Source: Geodermatophilus sp. DF01-2 (GTDB lineage: Bacteria; Actinomycetota; Actinomycetes; Mycobacteriales; Geodermatophilaceae). From it: a DNA stretch of 51,055 bases. Positions 25,030 to 33,139 of this stretch are shown piece by piece (the first letter of the stretch is position 1; each line of letters begins with the position of its first letter). The notes beneath the pieces were generated by a model that was not told the DNA's origin, ran no database searches, and worked only from the letters and a program-made list of their open reading frames with translations. The stretch is taken from the NCBI RefSeq assembly GCF_004571065.1, contig NZ_SPQN01000019.1, forward strand, positions 1-51,055, read 5' to 3'. The position numbers were made by a program, and so were the translations under genes.

Positions 25030-25388
25030 GGCTGATGGGGGGATGCCCGGCCATGGATGTGCCTGCGGAGCTGCTGCTGAACGGTTCGCTGTGGCCACGA
25101 GCCGAGCAGATCGCGGCGGCAGCGGCCTCGCCCGGCCGCGGCGGCGGAAGACGCTCGGATCGCCCTCCGCGACCGCGGCCGGCAGTCGGCGGGCCGCCGT
25201 CCGGTGCTCGGCGTCGAGCAGCGCGTCGCAGCACCCGTCGACCAGCTCCCGCACCTCGGCACCCGGCTCCGGACGTCCTCGGGCACCCGCGCTTGCGCGA
25301 ACGGCTCGTCCGGCACGGGAGCGTCGTCGAGCTCGTCGAGTGCCCGCGCGCCGACCACGGCACGCCGCAGCTCGTCCAGGGGATCCAG
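25030..25388 (-). pseudogene. DUF6398-type protein fragment with frameshifts
   Basis: Minus-strand pieces in different frames join to: DELRRAVVGARALDELDDAP and VPDEPFAQARVPEDV, then VRELVDGCCDALLDAEHRTA and AARRLPAAVAEGDPSVFRRR, then AAAAIC, then LVATANRS. This order (VPEDVR, CCD-LLD-E-RTA-RRL, then A-A-x-C-W-x-x-x-ANxx) is the C-terminal DUF6398 domain found on proteins that also carry pRiA4b ORF-3-like domains. At least two frame changes are needed, and no start is present. Confidence 0.45.
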
Positions 25389-25512
25389 TCGCACGAGATC
25401 GTCACGATCACCCGCCACGGTCGCGCGGCCGCCGTCCTGATGGCGAAGGACGACCTCGACCCACTGCGCGAGGCGTTGTTCTGGCTGCTTCAGCTCGACG
25501 TCCCCGGCGGAC
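25389..25512 (+). pseudogene. Ghost of phd antitoxin (middle part)
   Basis: Reads HEIVTITRHGRAAAVLMAKD and DLDPLREALFWLLQLDV, nearly the same as residues 24-60 of the intact antitoxin at 20990. DNA identity is above 90% over about 110 bp, falling off on both sides. There is no start, DNA-binding N-terminus or toxin. Confidence 0.75.
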
Positions 25513-25610
25513 GCGGACCCGTTCGACGCGCAGTCGTCCACCACGCTCCGCACGAGGCCCGGAGGAGCGACCCGCCACCCGGACTCGCCGGTCAGGGATC
25601 GTCGCGGACA

Positions 25611-25616
25611 TACCGT
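25611..25616 (+). promoter_or_regulatory. -10 element of leaderless promoter, second phd
   Basis: TACCGT fits TAnnnT and is exactly 6 nt before ATG 25623, the same geometry as the phd at 20990. Confidence 0.45.
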
Positions 25617-25622
25617 TCGTAC

Positions 25623-25874
25623 ATGTCCGACCTGAGCGAGCGCAGCGTCTCCGAGGCGCGCAAGAACCTTGCCGCCGTCGTCGACCAGGCGCGCTCGCCC
25701 CATCAACCGGTCTGTCTGAGCCGTCGCGGCCGGCGGGTGGCGGCCGTGATCGCCGCGGACGACCTCGAACGCCTGCAGGCGCTGGCCGAGGACATGTCCG
25801 ACATCCTCGATGCCGAAGCCGCGCGTGCCGAGCTCCGCAACACGGCGGCCGAGCCGGGCCCTGGGAGCAGGTGA
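25623..25874 (+). CDS. Phd-family antitoxin with frameshifted C-terminus
   Basis: 83 residues as read: MSDLSERSVSEARKNLAAVV and CLSRRGRRVAAVIAADDLER are a complete Phd DNA-binding part. The reading then ends NTAAEPGPGSR and stop at 25874. The next frame continues GPWEQVKADLGMA with its TGA at 25895-25897, overlapping the toxin GTG, which is the normal Phd end and coupling. A one-base shift around 25850 has removed the toxin-neutralising tail. It may still repress but probably cannot inhibit a toxin. Confidence 0.7.
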   Translation: MSDLSERSVSEARKNLAAVVDQARSPHQPVCLSRRGRRVAAVIAADDLERLQALAEDMSDILDAEAARAELRNTAAEPGPGSR

Positions 25875-25893
25875 AGGCCGACCTGGGCATGGC

Positions 25894-26151
25894 GTGACCT
25901 ACCAGGTCCGGCTCGCGCCTGCCGCCGTCCGTCAGCTGCGGAAGCTGGACCCGCCTGGGCACCGGCGGGTCCAGGCGGCCATCGACCTCCTGACCGAGGA
26001 ACCCCGTCCTCCGAGGGCGCGGCAGCTGGTCGGCGGCGCCGGGGAGTGGCGGGTCCGAACCGGCGACTTCCGCATCGTCTACGACGTCGGCGATCGGGAG
26101 CTGCTCGTCCGAGCATCCGGTGACAGACCTATCCGGCGTCCACGGCGGTGA
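25894..26151 (+). CDS. RelE-family toxin, probably degenerate C-terminus
   Basis: 85 residues from GTG 25894: VTYQVRLAPAAVRQLRKLDP, RARQLVGGAGEWRVRTGDFR, IVYDVGDRELLVRASGDRP. The RelE core strands and the GxWRxRxGDFRIVY motif are intact. The last strand normally reads like VVRVGHRREVY; here it is VRASGDRPIRRPRR, so the His/Tyr of the catalytic end is missing. With the antitoxin also frameshifted, this pair appears to be decaying together. Confidence 0.7.
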   Translation: MTYQVRLAPAAVRQLRKLDPPGHRRVQAAIDLLTEEPRPPRARQLVGGAGEWRVRTGDFRIVYDVGDRELLVRASGDRPIRRPRR

Positions 26152-26499
26152 CCTGATCCCACTCCGGACCCGCCCCGGAGCGGACCACGGCGTCGAGGTC
26201 CCCGGTGAGCACGACGGTCCGCGTGGCGGGGAGCTCGTCCTCTCCAACGGTCCCGTGGGACGCCGACACGGTGACCCAGACGACCCACGCCGCGGCGTTC
26301 GTCGAGTCCGAGCGGGCCGAGGCGAGCTGATCCCCATCTCCGGCCGACCTCGGGCGCTCCGACGTCGGAGGTCACGGCCGGGCCGTCGGCGCGGGAGTTC
26401 CGCGGACGCCGGTGCGGGTGGCAGGGTCAGCTGCGCTCTGCCCGCAACAGCCCGGGGGAACGTTGCCGCACTCATCCCTGCCCGCCGAGGGCTGACGCC
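26152..26499. other. Intergenic stretch with possible minus-strand remnant
   Basis: The minus strand reads TVGEDELPATRTVVLTGDLD then AVVRSGAGPEWDQVTAVDAG and stop near 26128-26130, with coding-like composition. I do not recognise it and upstream frames do not line up. Promoter sequence for the helicase should also lie here. Confidence 0.3.
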
Positions 26500-29400
26500 G
26501 TGTACCGCGTCGACGGGCGGCTGGTCCTCAGTCCCAGTGACCTGACCCGGCACCAGGAGTGCTCCCACCTCACCGCGCTCAACCTGCAGGTGGCCGAGCG
26601 CCGCCTCGACCCCCCGGCCGAGGGCGCGAGCGACCAGGCGGTGCTCGTCGCCGACCTCGGCATCGCGCACGAACTGCGCTACCTGGAGTCCCTGGAGGCC
26701 TCCGGGCTGACCGTCGCGACGCTGGCCGACACCCGCAGCGAGGCCGCCACGCTCCAGGCGATGCGCGCCGGCGTCGACGTCGTCCACCAGGCGACGCTGT
26801 TCGACGGCACCTGGGGCGGCCAGGCCGACTTCCTGCTGAAGACGACAGTGCCGTCCGACCTCGGCGACTGGTCCTACGAGGTCGCCGACGCCAAGCTCGC
26901 CCGCCGCGTCAAGGTGCCGGCGCTGCTGCAGATGGCCACCTACGCCGACCGGCTCACGACGCTGCAGGGACGAGAACCGCAGCGCATCTGCGTCGTCACC
27001 GGGGACGGCGAGACCCGCCCGTGGCGGCTGGTCGACGTCGCCGCCTACGCCCGCCGCGCCCGCGCCCGGCTCGAGGGGTTCATCGAGGACCCGACGCCCA
27101 CCGCCCCGGTCCCGGTCAGCCACTGCGACCAGTGCACCTGGCAGCCCCGGTGCGAGCGCGAGCTGCGCGACGGCGACGACCTCAGCCTCGTCGCCGGCAT
27201 GCGCCGCGACCAGCGCGCCGCCCTGATCGACGTCGGCGTCACCACGCTCGTCGACCTCGCCGACGCCGACGACGACACGCTCAGGGCCACCGGCATCGGC
27301 CGGGGCACCCGCGACCGGCTGCGCGACCAGGCCCGCGAGCAGCTCCGCGGCCGCGCCGCCGGCGTCCCCACCCGCACGCTGCTTCCGCCCCAGACCGCCC
27401 AGGGCCTGCTGCGCCTCCCCGAGCCCAGCCCCGGCGACCTCTACCTCGACTTCGAGGGCGACCCGCTCGCGGGCGACGGCGAGGGTCTGGAGTACCTCGC
27501 CGGTCTCGGGGACCGGGAAGGCCGCTTCACCGCCCTCTGGTCGCACGACCGCGGCGAGGAACGACGCATGGTCGAGGACCTCGTCGACCGCGTCGTCGAG
27601 GCCTGGCGCGCCGACCCCGGCATGCACGTCTACCACTACGCCGCCTACGAGGTCAGCGCGCTCAAGCGGCTCACCGGCCGCTACGGGGTCCGCGAGGCGG
27701 AGCTGGACCAGCTGCTGCGTGCCGAGCGGTTCGTCGACCTCCATCCCGTCGTGACGCAGTCGATGCGGATCAGCAAGGAGTCGTACTCGATCAAGAAGGT
27801 CGAGGCCTTCTACGGGCGCGCGCACACCGGCGACGTCGCCGACGCGATGTCCAGCGTCGTCGAGTACGAGAAGTGGCTGATCGACCGCGACCCGCTCCGC
27901 CTGCAGTCGATCGAGGACTACAACAAGGACGACGTCGACTCCACCCGCGAGCTGCACGACTGGCTGGAGACGCAGCGGGCCGAGCTGGAGGCGCTGCACG
28001 GTCCGCAGCCGCGGCCGACGGTGGTCGAGATCGCCGTCCCGGCGCCGCGGTCGGACGCCGAGGTCGCGGAGCTGGCGCTGGTCGAGCAGCTGCAGGACCG
28101 CGGCCACGACCTGCTCGGCGACCTCGTGCAGTGGCACCGCCGCGAGGCCCGGCCCGGCTGGTGGGAGTTCTTCAGCCGCGGCGACCTCGAGGACGAGCAG
28201 CTCGTCGAGGACCGGACGGCGCTCGGGGGGCTCTCCGGCGGCGTGGAGATCGGCACCGAGAAGCGCAGCAAGCTCTACGAGTTCACCTTTTCACCCCAGG
28301 ACGCCAAGTTGTCGGTCGGGAAGCCGGCCTTCGACGTCGACACCCGGGCGCGGGTCGGCGAGGTGCGCGAGCTCGACCCCGTCGCCGGGCGGGTGGTCGT
28401 GAAGAGCACCAAGGTGCCGGCGGGTCCGCGCGGGCTCGGCCCCGAGGGGCCCCTGAACGACGAGCAGATGCGCGCGGCCATCGCCGCCACCGCGGCCGCC
28501 GTCCTGGCCGGGCAGTCCTGTCTCGGGCAGCGGCTCCTCGACCGCGTCGTCCCCGCGGACACCCGGCGGCTGCCGGGGGAGGAGGCCGGCGACGCCGTCG
28601 TCCGGCTCGGCCTGGCGCTGGACGGCGAGGTGCTCGCGGTGCAGGGGCCGCCCGGCAGCGGGAAGACGCGGGCGGCGTCGCGGCTGATCCGCGCGCTGCT
28701 CGACGCGGGCAAGAAGGTCGGCGTCACGGCGACGTCCCACGCGGTGATCGGCAACGTGCTGCGGGCGGTCGAGCGGCCGGCGCTGCAGAAGTGCGAGGAG
28801 TCCCAGGCCTGCGGGGCGCCGGGTGTGGAGTGGTCGAAGGACGGCGACGACGTGGCCGCGCGGCTGCTCGACGGGTCGGCGGACCTGGTCGGCGGGACGG
28901 CGTGGTTCTGGGCTCGTCCGGACCTGGCCGAGGCGGTCGACGTCCTGGTGGTCGACGAGGCCGGGCAGTTCTCCCTGGCCAACGCGGTCGCCGTCGCCCG
29001 GTCGGCGAGGTCGCTGGTGCTGCTCGGCGACCCGCAGCAGCTGGCGCAGCCGACGCAGGCCGTGCACCCGGGCGAGTCGGGGCTCTCCGCGCTGGAGCAC
29101 CTGCTCGACGGGCACGCCACCGTGCCGGAGGACCGCGGCGTCTTCCTCGACCGCACCTACCGGATGCACCCGGCGCTGACCGCGTTCGTCTCCGACCTGG
29201 CGTACGAGGGGCGGCTGGAGTCGGCGGCCGGCCGTGAGCGGATCGCGGTGGACGGCTGGGCCAGCGGGCTGGCCGTGCGGTTCGTGGAGCACACGAAGCC
29301 GGCCGCGGCCGCGTCCGACGACGAGGTGGTCGCCGTCGCGGAGCTGTGGCACTCGCTGCAGGGCGTCGGCTGGGTCGACGCCACGGGAGAGCGGTCCACG

Positions 29401-29799
29401 ATCGGTCCGGACGACGTGCTGGTGATCGCGCCGTACAACAACCAGGTGGCGCGGATCCGCGGGTTGCTGCCGGACGCCGCGCGGGTCGGCACCGTGGACA
29501 AGTTCCAGGGCCAGGAGGCGCCGGTCGTCGTCTACTCGATGACGTCGACGTCGGCCGAGGACGCGCCCCGCGGCGTCTCGTTCCTCTACGACCTGCACCG
29601 GCTCGACGTCGCCGTCTCCCGCGCCAAGGCGCTGGCCGTTCTCGCCATGAGCGAGCAGCTGCTGGACGCCGCGGTGCGGACGCCGGAGCAGCTCCGCCAG
29701 GTCAACGCCCTCTGCCGGCTGGTCGAGATGGCGACCGTTCTCCGGTGGCCATCGACCCGCGAGTCGGGTGGCTGCCGTAGACCCGACCGGCCATCGTGA
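26500..29799 (+). CDS. TM0106-family RecB-like nuclease/AAA helicase
   Basis: 1,099 residues from GTG 26500. N-terminal part: PD-(D/E)XK RecB-like nuclease region (SPSDLTRHQECSHLTALNLQ; AKLARRVKVPALLQMATYAD) with Cys residues HCDQCTWQPRCE that could hold an Fe-S cluster. Middle: RNase-H-like domain (DLYLDFEGDPLA ... VYHYAAYE ... EDYNKDD). C-terminal: UPF1-like superfamily 1 helicase with Walker A GPPGSGKT near 720, VDEAGQF, GDPQQL, DRTYRMHP and DKFQGQE. It probably processes nucleic-acid ends; exact role unproven. The C-terminus extends about 20 residues past VEMA. Two scraps of related genes lie at 20434 and 30760. Confidence 0.9.
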   Translation: MYRVDGRLVLSPSDLTRHQECSHLTALNLQVAERRLDPPAEGASDQAVLVADLGIAHELRYLESLEASGLTVATLADTRSEAATLQAMRAGVDVVHQATLFDGTWGGQADFLLKTTVPSDLGDWSYEVADAKLARRVKVPALLQMATYADRLTTLQGREPQRICVVTGDGETRPWRLVDVAAYARRARARLEGFIEDPTPTAPVPVSHCDQCTWQPRCERELRDGDDLSLVAGMRRDQRAALIDVGVTTLVDLADADDDTLRATGIGRGTRDRLRDQAREQLRGRAAGVPTRTLLPPQTAQGLLRLPEPSPGDLYLDFEGDPLAGDGEGLEYLAGLGDREGRFTALWSHDRGEERRMVEDLVDRVVEAWRADPGMHVYHYAAYEVSALKRLTGRYGVREAELDQLLRAERFVDLHPVVTQSMRISKESYSIKKVEAFYGRAHTGDVADAMSSVVEYEKWLIDRDPLRLQSIEDYNKDDVDSTRELHDWLETQRAELEALHGPQPRPTVVEIAVPAPRSDAEVAELALVEQLQDRGHDLLGDLVQWHRREARPGWWEFFSRGDLEDEQLVEDRTALGGLSGGVEIGTEKRSKLYEFTFSPQDAKLSVGKPAFDVDTRARVGEVRELDPVAGRVVVKSTKVPAGPRGLGPEGPLNDEQMRAAIAATAAAVLAGQSCLGQRLLDRVVPADTRRLPGEEAGDAVVRLGLALDGEVLAVQGPPGSGKTRAASRLIRALLDAGKKVGVTATSHAVIGNVLRAVERPALQKCEESQACGAPGVEWSKDGDDVAARLLDGSADLVGGTAWFWARPDLAEAVDVLVVDEAGQFSLANAVAVARSARSLVLLGDPQQLAQPTQAVHPGESGLSALEHLLDGHATVPEDRGVFLDRTYRMHPALTAFVSDLAYEGRLESAAGRERIAVDGWASGLAVRFVEHTKPAAAASDDEVVAVAELWHSLQGVGWVDATGERSTIGPDDVLVIAPYNNQVARIRGLLPDAARVGTVDKFQGQEAPVVVYSMTSTSAEDAPRGVSFLYDLHRLDVAVSRAKALAVLAMSEQLLDAAVRTPEQLRQVNALCRLVEMATVLRWPSTRESGGCRRPDRPS

Positions 29800-30060
29800 G
29801 GTCGGCCGGTGGACGACCGGGGTGATGTCGTGACCGTGCCGTAGTGCCCGACACCTGGGACGGCCGTCACCACCCGCACCGGCACGAGGCGGTTCGACTG
29901 CAGGAAGTGGTCCCTCGGGTCCGAGGTGTGCGACTCCCGCCTGACCACGGTGGTGGCGGATCCCCGCCCGGACCGCCGGAAGGGACGGCGACGGCTGCAA
30001 CGGAGGACGGTCGGCGCGAGAGTGTCGCGGGGGGTATCCGAGGCCTCGGCGACACGCTGC

Positions 30061-30480
30061 TCAGTCGGGTGAGACCAGCTCCACCTTCGGGAAGTACGTC
30101 CGGTACCGGCTCGCATCCCTCGTGATGAGGGTCAGTCGCTCCACGGCTGCGTGGGCACCGATGTAGAAGTCCGGCAGCGGTGACCGTCGCGCACCGCCGC
30201 GCCGCCGGTAGGCCGCGAACGCGTGCGCTGCCAGAAACCCCGCCGGGTAGGGGAGCGCAGCCCGCCGGAAGGTCGACTCGGGGACGGCGGCATCGAGGTC
30301 CTCGATCCGGTCGTACCCGGTCGCGACCTCGGCATAGACGACGGGGTTGATCAGCACCGGGCCCGACCGCAGGGCCGCAGCCAGCGCGGCTCGGGACCAG
30401 GTCAGCCAGGTCCGGTCCCTCGAGGCGACGTCCAGCAGGACGTTGGAGTCGACCAGGAAGGCGTGACCCGGCTCACTCAC
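30061..30480 (-). CDS. vapC: VapC-type PIN-domain toxin
   Basis: 139 residues from GTG 30480. PIN fold: first acid in FLVDSNVLLDVAS (Asp 11), Glu in NPVVYAEVATGYD (about 51), Asp in LPDFYIGAHAAVE (about 103) and the final TRDASRYRTYFPKVEL. These four acids bind Mg2+ for RNA cleavage. The start overlaps the antitoxin stop by 8 bp (GTGAGTGA). The family cleaves tRNA or rRNA; the target here is unknown. Confidence 0.92.
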   Translation of the reverse strand: MSEPGHAFLVDSNVLLDVASRDRTWLTWSRAALAAALRSGPVLINPVVYAEVATGYDRIEDLDAAVPESTFRRAALPYPAGFLAAHAFAAYRRRGGARRSPLPDFYIGAHAAVERLTLITRDASRYRTYFPKVELVSPD

Positions 30481-30700
30481 GAGTCAACGCCAGTAGCTCG
30501 TCCGTGGTCACGCCGGCTCGAGCGCTGCCCTCGAGGTTCGCGATGGCCCGGTCAGCCCGGTCGGGGCGTCTGGACTCGGCCTTGACCAGAGTGACCACAC
30601 CGTCGACGACGACGAACTCGACCTCGGTCTCGGGCAGGAGGCCATGTGCGTCCCTGATGGCCTGCGGGATGGTGACCTGTCCCTTGCTCGTGATCCGCAC
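30473..30700 (-). CDS. vapB: VapB antitoxin, AbrB/MazE fold
   Basis: 75 residues from GTG 30700. VRITSKGQVTIPQAIRDAHG is the swapped-hairpin AbrB DNA-binding domain; the C-terminal half with ADRAIANLEGSARAGVTTDE is the toxin-binding tail. The open frame runs further upstream, but the GTG gives the usual length and sits 7 nt after a TAAGCT -10-like hexamer (30708-30713), with a palindrome upstream. It is the first gene of the operon with vapC. Confidence 0.9.
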   Translation of the reverse strand: MRITSKGQVTIPQAIRDAHGLLPETEVEFVVVDGVVTLVKAESRRPDRADRAIANLEGSARAGVTTDELLALTRE

Positions 30701-30721
30701 AAGCGGCAGCTTACTCTTACC

Positions 30722-30739
30722 GCGAGTGGTAATACTCGC
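30722..30739. promoter_or_regulatory. Candidate VapBC operator (inverted repeat)
   Basis: GCGAGT and ACTCGC flank GGTAAT, giving perfect 6-bp arms, 22 bp upstream of the vapB GTG and beside the -10-like hexamer. The centre is AT-rich. The position suits autorepression by a VapBC complex. Confidence 0.5.
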
Positions 30740-30759
30740 TGCGATATCTGCGGGGGTAC

Positions 30760-30815
30760 ACCGATCGGCCGGGTCGACGTACTGGTGGCCGCGCCGTACG
30801 ACAACCGGGTCGGGG
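30760..30815 (+). pseudogene. Ghost of helicase motif region (copy B)
   Basis: Plus strand reads TPIGRVDVLVAAPYDNRVGV, matching STIGPDDVLVIAPYNNQVAR of the intact helicase (DNA about 29396-29450), roughly 80% identical by eye. It then diverges. Only about 18 codons remain. Confidence 0.55.
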
Positions 30816-31260
30816 TCCCCGAGGCGCTCGGGCGCGACGGCGGTGGTCTGTCTGACCTGCATCTGAGTCTGTACGTCATCGATCGTGTTCGACGGCCGGC
30901 AGACCTGCGGCCGGGCCGACCGCGAGGTCGGCGCGGCGAGCGGTGTGGACCGGAGGAGGTCCTCGGACTGGACGACGACCGTGAACCGGGCGCGCGCTGC
31001 TCGTTCCGTCCGGCATCTTCCGGAGGCGGTAGACGTCACCACGCACCGAGTGCGTCCATGTCCTCGCGCCCCCACCTGCTCCCGGCGCGGTCCTCCGCGT
31101 CGTCCCGCAGCCGGAGGACTCCGCAGCATCAGTTCCCGCCGGCGCGGACTGCGTCGAACAGCGCGCGGCGGTTCCCCGGACACCGTGGACCCGTCGGCGG
31201 TCAACTCCGCCCGTCGACGTCCCTCAGAGGATCCATGGCCCCTGCGGGCCGCCTCGAACG
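30816..31260. other. Intergenic stretch without recognised gene
   Basis: High-GC sequence; no frame has continuous coding bias or a known motif. Taken with the adjacent helicase scrap, it is probably debris of older genes. Confidence 0.35.
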
Positions 31261-31281
31261 ATGGGAATCGCCGATTTCCAT
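31261..31281 (-). terminator. Inverted repeat at end of HAD gene
   Basis: Arms ATGGGAATC and GATTTCCAT around GCC form a 9-bp stem with one mismatch, touching the TAA of the HAD gene. It could act as a weak terminator; there is no U tract. Confidence 0.3.
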
Positions 31282-31799
31282 TACAGCCAGGCCTCGATCT
31301 CGTCCAGCTGCGCGTGGGTGAGCCCGACGAACAGGTCGGGGGCGACCACCAGCACGTGCGGACTGGCGGCCAGCCACTTACCGGTGTCGGCGGCCTGCAC
31401 CGCCAGGTCGTCGTCGATCCACACGATCCGCCGGTTCGGCTCGGCCTCGGCGACGGCCTGGGCGGCGGTCAGCTTCCACCAGCCCGACCGGCCGCCGAGT
31501 GCACCGGCGAACCCGGTCGGGGCCGCGTCGGCGCGGGCGTGGGTCACCAGTCCGCGCGGCAGGCCCATCGGCTCGGCCAGCAGCCGGTCGGCATCCGTGG
31601 TCCAGGTGGTCAGCCACTGGATCTCCACCCGGCCGGACTCGTGCAGCTCCCGCAGCCGGGCGGTGACGGTGGGATCCCAGGTGAGCACGTAGCCGTTGAA
31701 CGTCCCCCGCTCCCAGCCCTCGGGCAGGTCCACGCGGGCCGCGTTGAGCACGCCGTCGACGTCCAGCAGCAGGATCGGCGGGTCATCGGTCCAGGCCAT
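31281..31799 (-). CDS. HAD-like domain protein
   Basis: 172 residues from ATG 31799. It begins ILLLDVDGVLNAARV, the HAD motif I with nucleophile Asp and acid/base Asp two residues later. IQWLTTWTTDADRLL supplies motif II Thr, and NRRIVWIDDDLAVQAADTG supplies the motif IV acids. It is probably a small phosphatase or HAD-like binding protein; the substrate is unknown. The spacing to the upstream alcohol dehydrogenase (14 bp) indicates one operon. Confidence 0.8.
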   Translation of the reverse strand: MAWTDDPPILLLDVDGVLNAARVDLPEGWERGTFNGYVLTWDPTVTARLRELHESGRVEIQWLTTWTTDADRLLAEPMGLPRGLVTHARADAAPTGFAGALGGRSGWWKLTAAQAVAEAEPNRRIVWIDDDLAVQAADTGKWLAASPHVLVVAPDLFVGLTHAQLDEIEAWL

Positions 31800-31813
31800 G
31801 GGAGTCCCCCGGA

Positions 31814-32854
31814 TCAGTTCCCGGGGACGACGACGGCCCGGCCGCGGACCGTGCCCTCGTGCAGTCTCCGATAGGCCTCGGGTGCCTCGTCGAGGCGGTA
31901 CTCCTCGACCTCGACGTGAACCGCGCCGGCCCGCGCGAGGTCGAGCACCTCCATCAGCTCCGTGCGGGTGCCCCAGTACGGAGCGCGGACCGATGCCCCC
32001 ATCGGGGTGGAGAAGAAGCCGGTCGGCAACAGCCCGCCGCCGATCCCGACGAGCTGCACGACACCGTCCATCGCCACCGCCTTCCGGGCGATCTCCACGG
32101 TGGCCGCGGCGCCGACGAAGTCGAACACCGCCTGCGCACCGACCCCGCCGGTCAGCGACCGGATCGCCTCGGCGGCGGATGCGTCCGACGGCAGCGCGTG
32201 GTGTGCTCCCACCTCCGCGGCCAACGCCAGCTTCTCCTCGCTGATGTCCAGCGCGACGATGGTGGATCCGGTGAGTGCGCGCAGGATCTGGATGCCGACG
32301 TGTCCGAGGCCGCCGGCGCCGATCACCACCGCGGTGCTCCCCGCGGGCAGCTTGTCGAGGCTGGAGACGACCGCGTGGTACGGCGTCAGCCCGGCGTCGG
32401 TGAGCGAGACGGTGGCCACCGGTTCCAGGTCGCCGAGCGGGACCAGGTGCCGGACGTCGTCCACGATCAGGTACTCGGCCAGCGCGCCCGGGGCGCCCAG
32501 CCCGGGCGGCCGGATGCCCAGCGGAGCCGCCCGCGGGCAGTAGTTCTCCGCACCGCGTGCGCACGCGTGGCACAGCCCGCACCCCCACGGGCCGTAGACG
32601 GCGACCGGGTCGCCCACCGCGACGCCGGTGACCCCGTCCCCGAGCGCGTCGACGACCCCGGCGCCCTCGTGCCCGAGGGTCAGTGGCAGCTCGTAGCGGA
32701 ACCGCTCGGCGGGCAGGCCCATGACGAACCAGTCGGAGTGGCACAGCCCGGCGGCGGTCACGCGCAGCCGGACCTGCCCGGGACCGGGTTCCGGCGTCGG
32801 CACCTCCACCACCTCGGGTTCGCCGCCGATGGTCCGGTACTGCACTGCGCGCAT
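31814..32854 (-). CDS. Zinc-dependent alcohol dehydrogenase (MDR family)
   Basis: 346 residues from ATG 32854. Catalytic zinc ligands: Cys38 in GLCHSD and His in LGHEGAG (about 63); the structural zinc site has four Cys in CGLCHACARGAENYC. The NAD(P)-binding fold has VVIGAGGLGHVGIQI near 175 and an Asp at the end of the second strand (VALDIS), which favours NAD. It interconverts alcohols and aldehydes. Operon with the HAD protein downstream. Two degraded relatives are at 17788-17875 and 23211-23424. Confidence 0.92.
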   Translation of the reverse strand: MRAVQYRTIGGEPEVVEVPTPEPGPGQVRLRVTAAGLCHSDWFVMGLPAERFRYELPLTLGHEGAGVVDALGDGVTGVAVGDPVAVYGPWGCGLCHACARGAENYCPRAAPLGIRPPGLGAPGALAEYLIVDDVRHLVPLGDLEPVATVSLTDAGLTPYHAVVSSLDKLPAGSTAVVIGAGGLGHVGIQILRALTGSTIVALDISEEKLALAAEVGAHHALPSDASAAEAIRSLTGGVGAQAVFDFVGAAATVEIARKAVAMDGVVQLVGIGGGLLPTGFFSTPMGASVRAPYWGTRTELMEVLDLARAGAVHVEVEEYRLDEAPEAYRRLHEGTVRGRAVVVPGN

Positions 32855-33021
32855 GGGGTTCCCCTCGTTCGGACGCGTCGACGGCTCCGTACCCGCTCGG
32901 CCGGCCCACGTGCGCCTGATCGCGACCTCGACGTCGCTGACCGAGGTGCAGGTGGGCTGGAGAACCGGGCCGATCGGGGAGCCCCGGACCTGGAGGAGCC
33001 GGCCTGGTCGAGTGGCTGCGA

Positions 33022-33043
33022 GGACGTTCCCGCGGAAACGTCC
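33022..33043. promoter_or_regulatory. Inverted repeat between divergent genes
   Basis: GGACGTT and AACGTCC flank an 8-nt CCGCGG-containing centre, forming a near-perfect 22-bp palindrome 97 bp upstream of the flavoprotein ATG and 168 bp upstream of the alcohol dehydrogenase ATG. Likely a regulator site; the regulator is unknown. Confidence 0.4.
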
Positions 33044-33139
33044 CGCCGGCCCTGCGTTTCCACGAGCGAGGCAGCCGACCCGGTCCGCAGGGACCTTCGA
33101 ACCTGGTGACGGAGGATCTCCGCTCCTACGTTCCAGGGT

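Noticed and set aside
25408-28137. 909-codon minus-strand frame opposite the helicase N-terminus
   Set aside because: Shadow of the RecB-like/helicase gene; no coherent motifs.
30473-31204. Long N-terminal extension of VapB (to 243 residues)
   Set aside because: The extension is Arg/Ser/Pro low complexity, crosses the palindromic operator and the helicase scrap, and the family start is at the GTG.
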